This document shows, one piece after another, positions 34,112 through 42,560 of a stretch of 64,000 nucleotides of DNA. The notes below the pieces were generated by a model. The model did no database searches. It worked only from the letters and a program-made list of their open reading frames with translations, and had not been told where the DNA came from. How positions within the stretch are numbered: the stretch's first letter is position 1; every line of letters begins with the position of its first letter. The position numbers and the translations under genes were made by a program. Source of the stretch: Syntrophomonas sp. Lineage in GTDB: Bacteria; Bacillota; Syntrophomonadia; Syntrophomonadales; Syntrophomonadaceae. Location: NCBI GenBank assembly GCA_016841425.1, contig JAENZE010000016.1, positions 13,354 to 77,353 of the forward strand, in the 5' to 3' direction.

Positions 34112-34861
34112 ATGGATAAGCAGTTTAATCTGGAAGACTTTGCTGCTATGTTAGACGAGATAGCAAATATTAATCCAGAGCCATCCGAGCTGATTCAACA
34201 GGGCAGGCAGCTGCTAAGCAATTTAGTAAGCAGTCGGGGATGGTTAAATGAAACCTTGTCCAGGCTGGTTTTGGATGAGGAATTTGTTCAATCACAGTGG
34301 TTGTCAATTGACCCTAACGAAATCATCCTTTATCGCAGCCCTTGGAAAAACTTTTCGATCCGTGCCTACATTTGGGAACCGGGACTGAAATATCCGGTCC
34401 ATGACCACGGGGCATGGGGCATTGTGGGAGCTCATATCAATCCCATTCGAGAGCGCAAATTTGATCTGGTTGCTCAGGAGCCGGATAAGCACTATGCAGA
34501 AGTCAAGGTGACTGCCGATAAAGTGCTCAACCCGGGAGAGATCACAGTTGTAATGCCTTTAGATGAGGGTATACACCAGATGGAGGCTCTTGATAGAACG
34601 GCAGTTACTATTCATGTATATGGCCCGCCATTAAGAAAAGGATATATAAAGGCTTATGACCTTCATTTCAAACAGGTTACCCGCCTGTATTCACCTTATC
34701 TGCAGAAAAAGGTCATGGCTATAAGGAGCCTGGGCTCTATAACCGAATCATGGGCTGAAGGGATACTTACAGAAGTACTGCAAACTGATGCCGCTGATTA
34801 TATCCGACTGGAGTGCACAGATGCTTTAAGGAGCAGGCGAGGGCTGTTGGGAAAAAATTAA
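34112..34861 (+). CDS. Thiol dioxygenase-like cupin (cysteine dioxygenase family)
   Basis: A 249-residue protein with a central cupin: HDHGAWGIVGAHINP supplies two metal ligands (His97, His99), and EGIHQMEA (His155) the third. It then reads AVTIHVYG, as in bacterial cysteine and 3-mercaptopropionate dioxygenases. It is somewhat longer than usual, with about 40 extra C-terminal residues. Known relatives need O2 and Fe(II), which is odd in an apparent strict anaerobe. AAGGAGGG precedes ATG 34112. It is coupled to the QueG-like gene. A non-oxygenase role or thiol sensing is possible. Confidence 0.75.
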   Translation: MDKQFNLEDFAAMLDEIANINPEPSELIQQGRQLLSNLVSSRGWLNETLSRLVLDEEFVQSQWLSIDPNEIILYRSPWKNFSIRAYIWEPGLKYPVHDHGAWGIVGAHINPIRERKFDLVAQEPDKHYAEVKVTADKVLNPGEITVVMPLDEGIHQMEALDRTAVTIHVYGPPLRKGYIKAYDLHFKQVTRLYSPYLQKKVMAIRSLGSITESWAEGILTEVLQTDAADYIRLECTDALRSRRGLLGKN

Positions 34862-34995
34862 ACTCTCCTGGGGGACACATGTAAATTCCTTTTCATGTAA
34901 ATCATCAAGGAAAATTAATATTTTATTGAGATTTCCTTAATTATTCTGTGATAATATTGCTTTCAATAGGTGATCATAAATTGTACCTTCATTTG

Positions 34996-35022
34996 GGCGG
35001 GTAAACTACCTGCCTATTTTTC
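34996..35022 (+). terminator. Intrinsic terminator, upstream twin
   Basis: GGCGGGTA (34996-35003) pairs with TACCTGCC (35007-35014) around AAC, followed by TATTTTTC. It lies 135 bp after the cupin gene and closely resembles the terminator at 36345-36370. The rest of the gap 34862-35291 shows no gene. Confidence 0.8.
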
Positions 35023-35291
35023 TTGGTGTAATTTCAAAATACTATATTATAAGATTTTAACCTCTTCGGATTTACTGGCAGATTATGTAATTACATCATA
35101 TTCTATCCACATCAAATAGTACTTCAAGCGGCTGAGCAGATTCCCATGATGTTCCATCATTTCCAGAGCTCCTTGATCAACAGGATTATTAGATTGAATA
35201 ATAATATCAAGAAATCTATATATTATCTTGACACTGATTTGAAATGACTGACGCATACTAATTCACGTAATAAAAAAAAGGAGGTATACGG

Positions 35292-36278
35292 ATGTCAAAA
35301 ACCAAGTATTTCAAGTTGGGGGCAATTGCATTAATTGGAGCCCTTCTGGTGGGAATAGCTGGTATAGCCCTGCCAGCCCTGGCAGATGCAGACAGCATCA
35401 CTAGTAAAGCTTTTCCTGGACCACATCCAATTAGAGCAGGCGCCGGTTTGGATCAGGCTTTAGAAAACGGAAAAATTACTCAAGCCGAATATGATGCCAT
35501 GAAAGCCATCCAGGAAAAGATGGCGGAGTTAAAGGATGATATGGCAGATCTAAGTGCCGAGGAAAGACAAGCAGCGATGAAAGAAGCCCGTGAAGAAGCA
35601 CTGGATGAACTACTGGCTGATGGGACTATAACTCAGGAAACCTATGATAAAATGATTGCTGCTCCAGTAGGAATGGGTAAGGGTGGTAATCGTGGTGGTA
35701 TGTCAGGCGCTGGTTTGGATCAGGCTTTAGAAAACGGAAAAATTACTCAAGCCGAATATGATGCCATGAAAGCCATCCAGGAAAAGATGGCGGAGTTAAA
35801 GGATGATATGGCAGATCTAAGTGCCGAGGAAAGACAAGCAGCGATGAAAGAAGCCCGTGAAGAAGCACTGGATGAACTACTGGCTGATGGGACTATAACT
35901 CAGGAAACCTATGATAAAATGATTGCTGCTCCAGTAGGAATGGGTAAGGGTGGTAATCGTGGTGGTATGTCAGGCGCTGGTTTGGATCAGGCTTTAGAAA
36001 ACGGAAAAATTACTCAAGCCGAATATGATGCCATGAAAGCCATCCAGGAAAAGATGGCGGAGTTAAAGGATGATATGGCAGATCTAAGTGCCGAGGAAAG
36101 ACAAGCAGCGATGAAAGAAGCCCGTGAAGAAGCACTGGATGAACTACTGGCTGATGGGACTATAACTCAGGAAATCTATGATAGAATGATTGCTGCTCCA
36201 GATAACAGACCAAACCCTGATGGCAAAGGCAGATTTTGTGGTGAAAATGGTACTTTTAGAGAATGCCCAGCTGAATAA
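35292..36278 (+). CDS. Exported protein of three near-identical 89-residue repeats
   Basis: A 328-residue protein with a signal peptide (hydrophobic residues ~10-32). The mature part is three copies of an 89-residue unit starting LDQALENGKITQAEYDAMKA and containing LLADGTITQETYDKMI. Each copy carries two short helix-turn 'G-x-IT-Q-x-x-YD' motifs reminiscent of SHOCT/DUF2680-type helical hairpins, separated by a charged helix and a Met/Gly linker. Copies 1 and 2 are identical at DNA level. AAAAGGAGGT precedes ATG 35292. Function is unknown; an envelope or metal-related role is possible. Its terminator is at 36345. Confidence 0.85.
   Translation: MSKTKYFKLGAIALIGALLVGIAGIALPALADADSITSKAFPGPHPIRAGAGLDQALENGKITQAEYDAMKAIQEKMAELKDDMADLSAEERQAAMKEAREEALDELLADGTITQETYDKMIAAPVGMGKGGNRGGMSGAGLDQALENGKITQAEYDAMKAIQEKMAELKDDMADLSAEERQAAMKEAREEALDELLADGTITQETYDKMIAAPVGMGKGGNRGGMSGAGLDQALENGKITQAEYDAMKAIQEKMAELKDDMADLSAEERQAAMKEAREEALDELLADGTITQEIYDRMIAAPDNRPNPDGKGRFCGENGTFRECPAE
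35445..36215 (+). repeat. 267-bp tandem repeat within coding sequence
   Basis: Copies begin at 35445, 35712 and 35979 with exact 267-bp period. Copies 1 and 2 read as identical, and copy 3 diverges only near its end (from about 36170). Lack of silent differences implies very recent duplication or ongoing gene conversion. Confidence 0.95.
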
Positions 36279-36344
36279 GCGCCTTATAAAACTGAAAAGA
36301 ATAATGCAGGTTAAAACATTTCCTTCTACTCTCGATTCATTTCA

Positions 36345-36370
36345 GGCAGGTAAACTACCTGCCTTCTTTT
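36345..36370 (+). terminator. Intrinsic terminator, downstream twin
   Basis: GGCAGGTA (36345-36352) pairs with TACCTGCC (36356-36363) around AAC, then TTCTTTTG. It ends the repeat-protein gene. The rest of the gap 36371-36681 holds the GGTGCC palindrome at 36580 and nothing else recognised. Confidence 0.85.
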
Positions 36371-36579
36371 GTTAGTTAATGTACCTGGCAGCGTTAACTT
36401 ACCATGCACCAGCAATTATCAAGAAAACTTCATATTTAGTTCAGATTATATTGATGATTAACTGCTAATATTTGTTAGTGAAACAAATGCGGATTTCTTT
36501 TACTTTATTATGAAAAAATTCCAACAGAGCGGTTGAGAAGGGGTGAAAAATAAGCTGAGGAGGTTGATAAACAGGTAAG

Positions 36580-36614
36580 TAAGTTAATGGGTGCCTGGCA
36601 CCGTTAATTAACTT
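36580..36614. repeat. GGTGCC/GGCACC palindrome
   Basis: AAGTTAATGGGTGCC (36581-36595) faces GGCACCGTTAATTAACTT (36597-36614). It lies about 70 bp upstream of the export operon. Same family as 15833, 47531 and 60914. Confidence 0.8.
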
Positions 36615-36681
36615 GCCGTTAACTTGGTCCAGGAGATTGGATAGCTAGAGGCAGTTTATATAGGTTAAGGAGAGTGAAAAA

Positions 36682-37881
36682 TTGCTCAAGAAGTTATATG
36701 CCAATAAAAGGCTGAGAATAGCAGGTGTAGTTATACTGATCGCTGCTGCGGCTCTACTCTATTATTATCAAAAAACAGCAGCGGTAGCAGATGAGGCTCC
36801 TACTTATCAAGAAATTCAGGTAGTCCGGGGAGATATAACAGTTGAATTGGTAGCTGACGGAAGTGCTGAATTGGAGGTTACCAATCTGGCCTTCCAGGTA
36901 TCGGGTAAACTACAGGAGATACTGGTGGAGCCAGGACAGTTAGTTAAAGCAGGGGATGTGCTGGCAAGATTGGATGGTACGGATTACGAAAATAAGCTAA
37001 CCAGGGCCCAACAGGACTATCAACTGAGTGAAATAAGCGGTCAACGTCAGATAGAAGAATTGAAATATCAACTGGAAAACCTGGAAAGTGAGTATAGTGC
37101 TATGAGTCAGATAGCTGATTGTTATACGGAAAAAGAGCTGAAGGAAAAGCAGCAGGACTATGAAAATGCTAAATCAGCCTATGAGGCCCAGGTAACAAGT
37201 TATGAAATCAGTATGGCCAGTGCAGTAACTGATATAAAAACTGCCCAGGATGAGTTGAATAACACGGTTTTAATTTCTACCAAAGATGCACAAGTTCTGG
37301 CCGTAAATTACAGTGAGGGGGAGACTATACCTGAGAATGAAACCTGTATTGTTTTACTGGACGACTGCAATATAAAGGCCGTGGCTTCTGTATCTGAGAT
37401 AGATACCGGCAGTGTGTATATAGGACAGAAGGTAGAAGGCGTATTTGATGCATGCGAAGATCAAGTTTTTACAGGAAAAGTTACCTTTATTGATTCAGTA
37501 CCGGTCAAAGATTCCAGCGGTCTGGTGAGCTACGATGCCTGGATAGAGCTAGAGGGGGGGCGTGATCAGATAAAAACTGGTATGACCTGTACTATCACCT
37601 TTATTACCAAGCGGGTTGAAGATGTTCTCTATATTCCTAATAAAGGAGTAAGTATGAGCGATGGTCAGCAGGTAGTAAAGGTGAAGAATGAGGACGGCAC
37701 CATCAGTAGCCGAATAGTTACTACTGGTTTCACTGATGGCACAAATGTTGAAGTCAACGAAGGATTGGTTGAAGGAGAAACAATTTTGACACCTGTCACA
37801 GTAAGCAAAACCACTACTACCACCAGTACCCAACAACAAAACGGTTTCATGCGGGGGCCTGGGCCAGGGATGGGGATGTGA
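36682..37881 (+). CDS. MacA-like periplasmic adaptor (HlyD family)
   Basis: A 399-residue protein starting at TTG 36682 with AAGGAGA upstream. One N-terminal membrane anchor (residues ~10-27) is followed by a lipoyl/biotinyl-like half domain (SGKLQEILVEPGQLVKAGDV), an alpha-helical hairpin (~110-180) and the second half plus beta-barrel (YIPNKGVSM). The C-terminus is Thr- and Gly/Met-rich. It would link the permease encoded next to an outer component. It is the first gene of a run to 43622. Substrate unknown. Confidence 0.9.
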   Translation: MLKKLYANKRLRIAGVVILIAAAALLYYYQKTAAVADEAPTYQEIQVVRGDITVELVADGSAELEVTNLAFQVSGKLQEILVEPGQLVKAGDVLARLDGTDYENKLTRAQQDYQLSEISGQRQIEELKYQLENLESEYSAMSQIADCYTEKELKEKQQDYENAKSAYEAQVTSYEISMASAVTDIKTAQDELNNTVLISTKDAQVLAVNYSEGETIPENETCIVLLDDCNIKAVASVSEIDTGSVYIGQKVEGVFDACEDQVFTGKVTFIDSVPVKDSSGLVSYDAWIELEGGRDQIKTGMTCTITFITKRVEDVLYIPNKGVSMSDGQQVVKVKNEDGTISSRIVTTGFTDGTNVEVNEGLVEGETILTPVTVSKTTTTTSTQQQNGFMRGPGPGMGM

Positions 37882-37885
37882 TGCT

Positions 37886-39088
37886 GTGAGTCTGCTAGAA
37901 ATTATCCGCTCAGTTATAATAAGTATCTCTACCAATAAGCTGCGGGTTTTCCTGACCTCGTTGGGTATCATAGTGGGAGCTTTTACTATCATTCTGGTAA
38001 TAGGCATCGGCAAGGGCAGTGAAGCCGAGGTAGCTGAACAGTTTGGCCGCCTCAATGCAGGTACTATTATGGTTGCGCCAGGCAGAGAACAGGGAGGCCC
38101 GGGGGCCAGTGTGCAAAGTGATAAACTGGACCAGGATGATCTGGAACTGATTCAGGAATGCCCATCTGTGGACAGCGCGACCATGATAATCAATGGGGGA
38201 GCAGCAATCACTTACTACAATACTTCCTATTCAACCATGGTGGCAGGAGCGATGGCTGACTACCTGGTCCTAAATAACCTGGAGCTGGATTACGGAACTA
38301 ATATAACAGATGAGGACAGTGTTAAACGTCATAAAGTAGCTATTATCGGTGCCGATCTGGCTGAGATGTTTTTTGGGGAAGACAAATCTTCAGCATTAGG
38401 TCAGTCTATCAGTGTTAACGGCAAGAAGTATGAAGTGATCGGGGTGCTCAGATACCTGGGTGATTCAGCCGGTGGTTTCAGTCCCGATGAATCAGTAATT
38501 GTACCCTATACCGTCGCAGAGAAATATGTCATTGGGAGCAGGACCAGGCCGACTATAACAGCGCTGGCAGTCGATATGGAAAATGTGGATGCCGCTATAG
38601 AAGAGATAACAGCGGCATTGACCGTGAATCATGCCGATACCATAGATAATTTCCAGATACGCGATGCCGGCAGTATGCTAGAAGCGGCCCAGGAGACATC
38701 GAAAACCATGACTACCTTATTAGTGTCTGTAGCGGCAATCGTTCTGCTGGTAGCAGGGATAGGAATCATGAATGTAATGTTTGTCTCAGTTAAGGAGCGT
38801 ACCAGGGAAATCGGTATATTAAAGGCTATCGGGGCCAGAAAAAGAGATATTTTACTACAATTTCTTTTTGAAGCAGTTTTGCTAAGTACGGTAGGAGGGT
38901 TCATCGGAGGGGTTTTGAGCTATATTGTGGTTCCATTCCTGGGATTTTTTGAAATAACCATTTTACCAACATTAAATGGAGCTTTGCTGGCGGTATTGTT
39001 CTCGGCTATTACCGGCACCTTTTTTGGTTATTACCCGGCAGCAAAGGCTGCTGCACTTAAACCGATAGAAGCTCTCAGACAGGAATAG
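37886..39088 (+). CDS. MacB-type ABC permease (FtsX family)
   Basis: A 400-residue permease without ATPase domain: an N-terminal membrane segment (LRVFLTSLGIIVGAFTIILV), a MacB_PCD periplasmic domain (~50-240) and three C-terminal segments with GIMNVMFVSVKERTREIGIL and IGARKRDIL, the FtsX signature. GTG 37886 lies 5 bp after the adaptor gene, suggesting coupling. Its ATPase is encoded separately at 39760. Confidence 0.92.
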   Translation: MSLLEIIRSVIISISTNKLRVFLTSLGIIVGAFTIILVIGIGKGSEAEVAEQFGRLNAGTIMVAPGREQGGPGASVQSDKLDQDDLELIQECPSVDSATMIINGGAAITYYNTSYSTMVAGAMADYLVLNNLELDYGTNITDEDSVKRHKVAIIGADLAEMFFGEDKSSALGQSISVNGKKYEVIGVLRYLGDSAGGFSPDESVIVPYTVAEKYVIGSRTRPTITALAVDMENVDAAIEEITAALTVNHADTIDNFQIRDAGSMLEAAQETSKTMTTLLVSVAAIVLLVAGIGIMNVMFVSVKERTREIGILKAIGARKRDILLQFLFEAVLLSTVGGFIGGVLSYIVVPFLGFFEITILPTLNGALLAVLFSAITGTFFGYYPAAKAAALKPIEALRQE

Positions 39089-39142
39089 TAAGCAGTTGGG
39101 GAAAGAGAACCGAAAAAATATATTAATAGGAGGTTAAGTAAC

Positions 39143-39760
39143 TTGAGAAATTATCTACTGGTATGGGTTATTTGCATACTCTTAGGTATAACAGGATGCG
39201 CAGGAGGTGAAGGGGACAGTAAATCCAGTGATCAAGAGCAGACTCAGTCAGAGCAGGGAAGTGCTTCAACCGCCGATAGTCCTACTGATCAAGAGCCGGA
39301 TCGTATCGGGGTAGTAAAAAGCATCATTGGAAATGAAGTAGTTCTTGCCTTGATAGACATGCCGGAAATGACAGCCAGGCCGTATGGAGACAGACCTGCC
39401 CCTGATGGAAGTGCCCCGACTGCACCGGATGGAAATACCCCGCCTGATGCAGGTGAAAGGCCGCAGATGGAAAATCTGACTGATGAAGAACGCCTGGCTA
39501 TGAGGGAGCAAAGGGAAGCAAGAGCAGAAAAGCAGCCCGCCATGGAGTTGACCTATACCGGGGAAGAAATTTCTTTGACTATCCCGGTGGGATTGACGAT
39601 TGTTTCCAGAGGAGGAGCCCCGGCCGGAGAAGAACTCGACGTGACCGATATCCAAAAAGGGAACATTCTCAGCATATGGTATAAAGATGGTGAAAGCGGT
39701 GAAAATGCAGTAATAGAGTATGTGCGATTAATGGCTCAATCGAGTGGGAGCAACAGTTAA
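39143..39760 (+). CDS. Lipoprotein of the export operon, unknown
   Basis: A 205-residue lipoprotein from TTG 39143 behind AGGAGG, with lipobox ITGC (Cys19). It has an acidic, Gln/Ser-rich tether, a short IGVVKSIIGNEVVLALID strand pair, a Pro/Met/Gly-rich middle and MELTYTGEEISLTIPVGLTI near the C-terminus. Similar small proteins accompany MacAB-like operons in other Clostridia, from memory. Its stop overlaps the start of the ATPase gene (TAATG). It may be an accessory subunit. Confidence 0.75.
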   Translation: MRNYLLVWVICILLGITGCAGGEGDSKSSDQEQTQSEQGSASTADSPTDQEPDRIGVVKSIIGNEVVLALIDMPEMTARPYGDRPAPDGSAPTAPDGNTPPDAGERPQMENLTDEERLAMREQREARAEKQPAMELTYTGEEISLTIPVGLTIVSRGGAPAGEELDVTDIQKGNILSIWYKDGESGENAVIEYVRLMAQSSGSNS

Positions 39761-40479
39761 TGAAGCAGGATAATAATATTATAATAATGAAAAATATCAA
39801 CAAAAGATATCAAATGGGTGATAATGAAGTAATAGCCCTGGAAAATGTCAGTCTGGAAGTTGGCGCCGGAGAGTTTGTCGCCATTTTGGGACCATCAGGT
39901 TCAGGCAAAAGCACCCTGATGAACATCATGGGCTGTATCGATACGGCAGATTCGGGAGAGTACTTTTTGGCGGGAGAGAATGTGGCTGATCTGGACGACG
40001 ACCAGCTTGCTCTAATCAGAAATAGAGAAGTAGGTTTTATTTTTCAGCAGTTTAACCTCTTACCCCGTTACAGGGCGATTCAGAACGTCGAACTACCTCT
40101 GCTGTTAAGAGGGATGCCAAGAGATCAGGCGCGGGAAATAGCTGAACAAGTAATGGGTCAGGTAGGTTTAAAGGACCGGGCAGATCATAAACCGTCTGAG
40201 CTGTCTGGAGGGCAGCAGCAGAGGGTGGCAATTGCCCGAGCCATGGTAGGTAATCCTTCAATACTGCTGGCTGATGAACCAACCGGCAACCTGGATACCA
40301 GGTCAGGACAAGAAATAATGGGCATGATGAAGGAATTGAACAGTCAGGGCCATACGGTAATATTGATCACTCATGATTTGGAAGTTGCACGTATGGCCAA
40401 AAGAGTTATCCGGATGCTTGATGGTAAAATAAATATGGAGGAATCTTATGAGTTACCTGCTGCTGGTAGTGGAAGATGA
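39760..40479 (+). CDS. MacB/LolD-type ABC ATPase
   Basis: A 239-residue ATPase with Walker [12 protein letters not shown], signature [14 protein letters not shown] and Walker [13 protein letters not shown], as in LolD/MacB-type ATPases. It overlaps the lipoprotein gene by one base and the response regulator gene by 32 bp. It energises the permease encoded at 37886. Confidence 0.93.
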   Translation: MKQDNNIIIMKNINKRYQMGDNEVIALENVSLEVGAGEFVAILGPSGSGKSTLMNIMGCIDTADSGEYFLAGENVADLDDDQLALIRNREVGFIFQQFNLLPRYRAIQNVELPLLLRGMPRDQAREIAEQVMGQVGLKDRADHKPSELSGGQQQRVAIARAMVGNPSILLADEPTGNLDTRSGQEIMGMMKELNSQGHTVILITHDLEVARMAKRVIRMLDGKINMEESYELPAAGSGR

Positions 40480-41137
40480 AGAGCAATTGAGAAAGATGAT
40501 CTGTGAACATTTTACGTCCGAGGGTTATACCACAATAGAGGCTGGTAATGGTGAACAAGCACTGGTATTGTGGAAGGAGCAGCGTCCCGATCTGGTGATT
40601 TTAGACGTCATGCTTCCTACCCGGTCGGGAATGGAGGTCTTAAAGGAGATACGAATGGTAGATAATACCCCGGTAATAATGCTTACTGCCAGGGTAGAAG
40701 AGATTGACAAACTGCTGGGACTGGAGATGGGGGCTGATGATTATATCACTAAACCCTTTTCACCCCGTGAGTTGAGTGCCCGGGTCAAAGCTGTAATGAG
40801 GCGCACCAACAGCAGCCCGAACGACAGACACGTACTCTCACTGGGCAGCCTGAAAGTAGATATACACCGAATGGAAGCATATTCCAACGGTCATTTAATC
40901 AGCTTAACCGGCACCGAGTTCAGGATTCTGCTTATATTTATCGAAAATCCGGGCCAGGTATTCTCCCGGCTGCAGATTTTGGAAAGAATATACGGCGATA
41001 TTTATGAAGGATACGAACGAACCATAGATACTCACATTAACAATCTGCGTCGTAAAATGGAGGCCGCATTTATTAATGATACAGTTATTAAGACTGTATA
41101 CGGGGTAGGGTACAAACTGGTTGAGGAAGGAAAATAG
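40448..41137 (+). CDS. OmpR-family response regulator
   Basis: A 229-residue protein with a receiver domain (VVEDEEQL, phospho-acceptor Asp53 in LVILDVMLP, and TARVEE) and a C-terminal winged helix (~130-228; TIDTHINNLRRK). ATG 40448 has GGAGG and lies inside the ATPase gene, giving a 32-bp overlap. It is cognate to the histidine kinase that follows 1 bp later and probably controls this export operon, though no operator was identified. Confidence 0.93.
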   Translation: MSYLLLVVEDEEQLRKMICEHFTSEGYTTIEAGNGEQALVLWKEQRPDLVILDVMLPTRSGMEVLKEIRMVDNTPVIMLTARVEEIDKLLGLEMGADDYITKPFSPRELSARVKAVMRRTNSSPNDRHVLSLGSLKVDIHRMEAYSNGHLISLTGTEFRILLIFIENPGQVFSRLQILERIYGDIYEGYERTIDTHINNLRRKMEAAFINDTVIKTVYGVGYKLVEEGK

Positions 41138-41138
41138 G

Positions 41139-42551
41139 ATGAACAAAACTGGTATTACCAGCCGCATCACTATTGTTATAATTTTGGTGGCGGTGCTTTC
41201 AGCCGGATTAACAGGTTTATTGGCATATATAATCACCAAGCAGCAGTTTAGTCTATATATTGACCGGGGAACAGCTTCTATGGGGGAGCGTCTTAGTGCA
41301 GAAGTCAGCAGCTATTATGAGCACCATGGCAGCTTGGCCGGGCTGCAGCAATATATGCAAAGTCTATCTTATTTTCGCGAGGACAGAAAGGCATCTGGAG
41401 GCTTTGGGGATCGCAGACCTTACTGGGCAGACGAGGTGTTTATAATGGATGAAGCCCGAAGGGTGGCCGCATCGAGCCGAGGCGAGCTGGTAGGTTCTAT
41501 GCTTGCTTTGAATGAGGAAGATTTCACCATCTTTCCCGTCAAAACAGGTGTCAATACTGTGGCTGAGGTTTACATATTCAATCCTCTGAAACGTGGAGTA
41601 ATAAGTATGGAAAACCAGTTTCTCAACAGTATTGCCAGGCAAACCACTAATGCTATTATCATAACTATAGCACTGGCTTTAATTATTGGAGTTCTGTTAG
41701 CCAGGCGCATCACCCGGCCTATATCAGAACTATCAATTGCTATTCACAACCTGGCCCGAGGAGACCTGGAAAGTCGGGTAGAGCTAACTGGAGATCGGGA
41801 ATTTGTACAGCTGTCAGAAGATTTCAACTATATGGCCCAACAGCTTTATGAACACGAGCAGAGTCGAAATTCTCTGGTGGCAAATATCGCTCACGAGCTC
41901 CGCACCCCCTTGAGTATTCTGCGGGGACAGCTGGAAGCGCTTCAAACCGGTAGTATGGAATTAACCGATCAAGTTAAGGCCAGTCTGGTAGATGAAATTA
42001 TCAGACTTACCCGGTTGGTAAAGGAACTGGAAACAGTCGGCCTGGCAGAAAGTGGGGCTTTGAGACTTAATATTGAGAATATTAGAACCGCCGAAGTGCT
42101 GGAAAGATTACTGCCATTGAGACTGGTGATGGAAGAAGAGGGAATAGAATTTCAAATGGATATGGAAGAGGACGGCTGGATACAGGCAGATATCAATCGC
42201 TTAACCCAGATACTTATTAACCTTTTAAGCAACGCCATGCAGCATACTTCCAGGGAAAATGGTATTATCAGTTTTAGCATCAGTAGAAGAGGAGATTATA
42301 TGCATTTAACTGTTGGAGATAATGGACCGGGTATACCTGAAAAAGATTTACCCTATATTTTTGATCGCTTTTATCGTACCGATCAAGCCCGCAGTCGCAA
42401 AGAAGGAGGCAGCGGTCTGGGCCTGGCCATAGCCAAAAGTTATGTCCGAGCTCATGGCGGAGTTATCTGGGCTGAGAGTGAGGAAGGGGTAGGGAGCGTA
42501 TTCCATTTCACTCTGCCCTGCAACCCTGATATTGACTTTAAGGTAAAGTGA
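41139..42551 (+). CDS. Sensor histidine kinase
   Basis: ATG 41139 is used: a GAGGAAGG site precedes it. The 470-residue kinase has a membrane segment (~10-32), an extracytoplasmic domain (~33-170), a second segment (~172-192), HAMP, HisKA with phospho-acceptor His252 (ANIAHELRTPLS), and a HATPase domain with NLLSNAMQH, DNGPGIPEKDL and GGSGLGLAIAK. It pairs with the regulator immediately upstream. The ligand is unknown; export-substrate sensing is likely from context. Confidence 0.93.
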   Translation: MNKTGITSRITIVIILVAVLSAGLTGLLAYIITKQQFSLYIDRGTASMGERLSAEVSSYYEHHGSLAGLQQYMQSLSYFREDRKASGGFGDRRPYWADEVFIMDEARRVAASSRGELVGSMLALNEEDFTIFPVKTGVNTVAEVYIFNPLKRGVISMENQFLNSIARQTTNAIIITIALALIIGVLLARRITRPISELSIAIHNLARGDLESRVELTGDREFVQLSEDFNYMAQQLYEHEQSRNSLVANIAHELRTPLSILRGQLEALQTGSMELTDQVKASLVDEIIRLTRLVKELETVGLAESGALRLNIENIRTAEVLERLLPLRLVMEEEGIEFQMDMEEDGWIQADINRLTQILINLLSNAMQHTSRENGIISFSISRRGDYMHLTVGDNGPGIPEKDLPYIFDRFYRTDQARSRKEGGSGLGLAIAKSYVRAHGGVIWAESEEGVGSVFHFTLPCNPDIDFKVK

Positions 42552-42560
42552 GGTATTTAT

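Noticed and set aside
35445-36215. Tandem repeat considered as a CRISPR-like array
   Set aside because: Units are 267 bp, contiguous without spacers and in frame; they are protein repeats.
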